Below the pieces are notes generated by a model. The model was not told the DNA's origin. It made no database searches and was given only the letters and a program-made list of their open reading frames with translations. The translations under genes and the position numbers were made by a program. 20,630 bases of DNA, from contig AJWJ01000436.1 in assembly GCA_000277445.1 (NCBI GenBank), positions 1 through 20,630 of the forward strand. The letters run 5' to 3'. Source of the stretch: Polysphondylium violaceum (taxonomy: Eukaryota; Evosea; Eumycetozoa; Dictyosteliales; Dictyosteliaceae). This document shows positions 20,616 through 20,630 of this stretch, in pieces; the stretch's first letter is position 1, and the number at the start of each line of letters is the position of its first letter.

Positions 20616-20630
20616 ATGAAGAGACACACA
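20616..20630 (+). CDS. Possible start of another ComC-like gene, 3'-truncated by the window edge
   Basis: The last 15 bases read ATG AAG AGA CAC ACA, encoding MKRHT. The complete ComC-like protein in this window also begins MKRHT (ATG AAA AGA CAC ACA). The ATG follows a T-rich block and then AAAAA, the usual context of dictyostelid start codons. Only five codons are visible, so this is a suggestion. Confidence 0.3.

Overview
The window looks like nuclear DNA of a social amoeba (Dictyostelia). It is AT-rich, with long A and T tracts between genes, asparagine and serine homopolymers in proteins, short introns of about 50-120 bases with GTAAGT/GTATGT donors and visible TACTAA-type branch sites, and AATAAA just past most stop codons. 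Two genes belong to the dictyostelid ComC-like family of EGF/TIG cell-surface proteins. I cannot fix the species. I see no virus-like element, transposon, tRNA, rRNA or CRISPR array.

Left part (1-6195, all + strand). The window opens inside a ComC-like receptor gene whose 5' part lies off the left edge (1-1569). Then come two tandem copies of a secreted SGNH esterase related to carbohydrate esterase family 2 (1747-2869 and 3292-4407), each with one short intron at the same position. Next is a type II membrane glycosyltransferase of family 2 (4718-6195), one intron.

Middle (6211-10459, - strand). A second, complete ComC-like gene is encoded in three exons: signal peptide, long ectodomain, TIG domain, EGF repeat, juxtamembrane domain, one membrane helix and a short basic tail. 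It converges on the glycosyltransferase gene with only 15 bases between the stop codons, and each gene's likely poly(A) signal lies in the other's coding sequence. It is divergent from the next gene across about 960 bases of non-coding DNA.

Right part (11418-20111, all + strand). A small four-helix membrane protein (two exons) is followed by a very large FG nucleoporin of about 1766 residues. The nucleoporin has an N-terminal amphipathic helix, a KILEHLD..STP-type motif, FG repeats interrupted by an extremely acidic block, and a basic C-terminal tail, which together suggest the Nup153/Nup1/POM121/NUP136 basket class. The last complete gene is a five-exon F-BAR plus SH3 protein (18607-20111). 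The final 15 bases encode MKRHT, the same five residues that start the complete ComC-like protein, so a third family member may begin at the right edge.

The genes do not form a pathway. Surface receptors, secreted esterases and a Golgi-type glycosyltransferase sit next to general nuclear-pore and membrane-remodelling genes, as is common in compact amoebal genomes. All exon boundaries were derived by hand from splice signals, reading phase and protein continuity.
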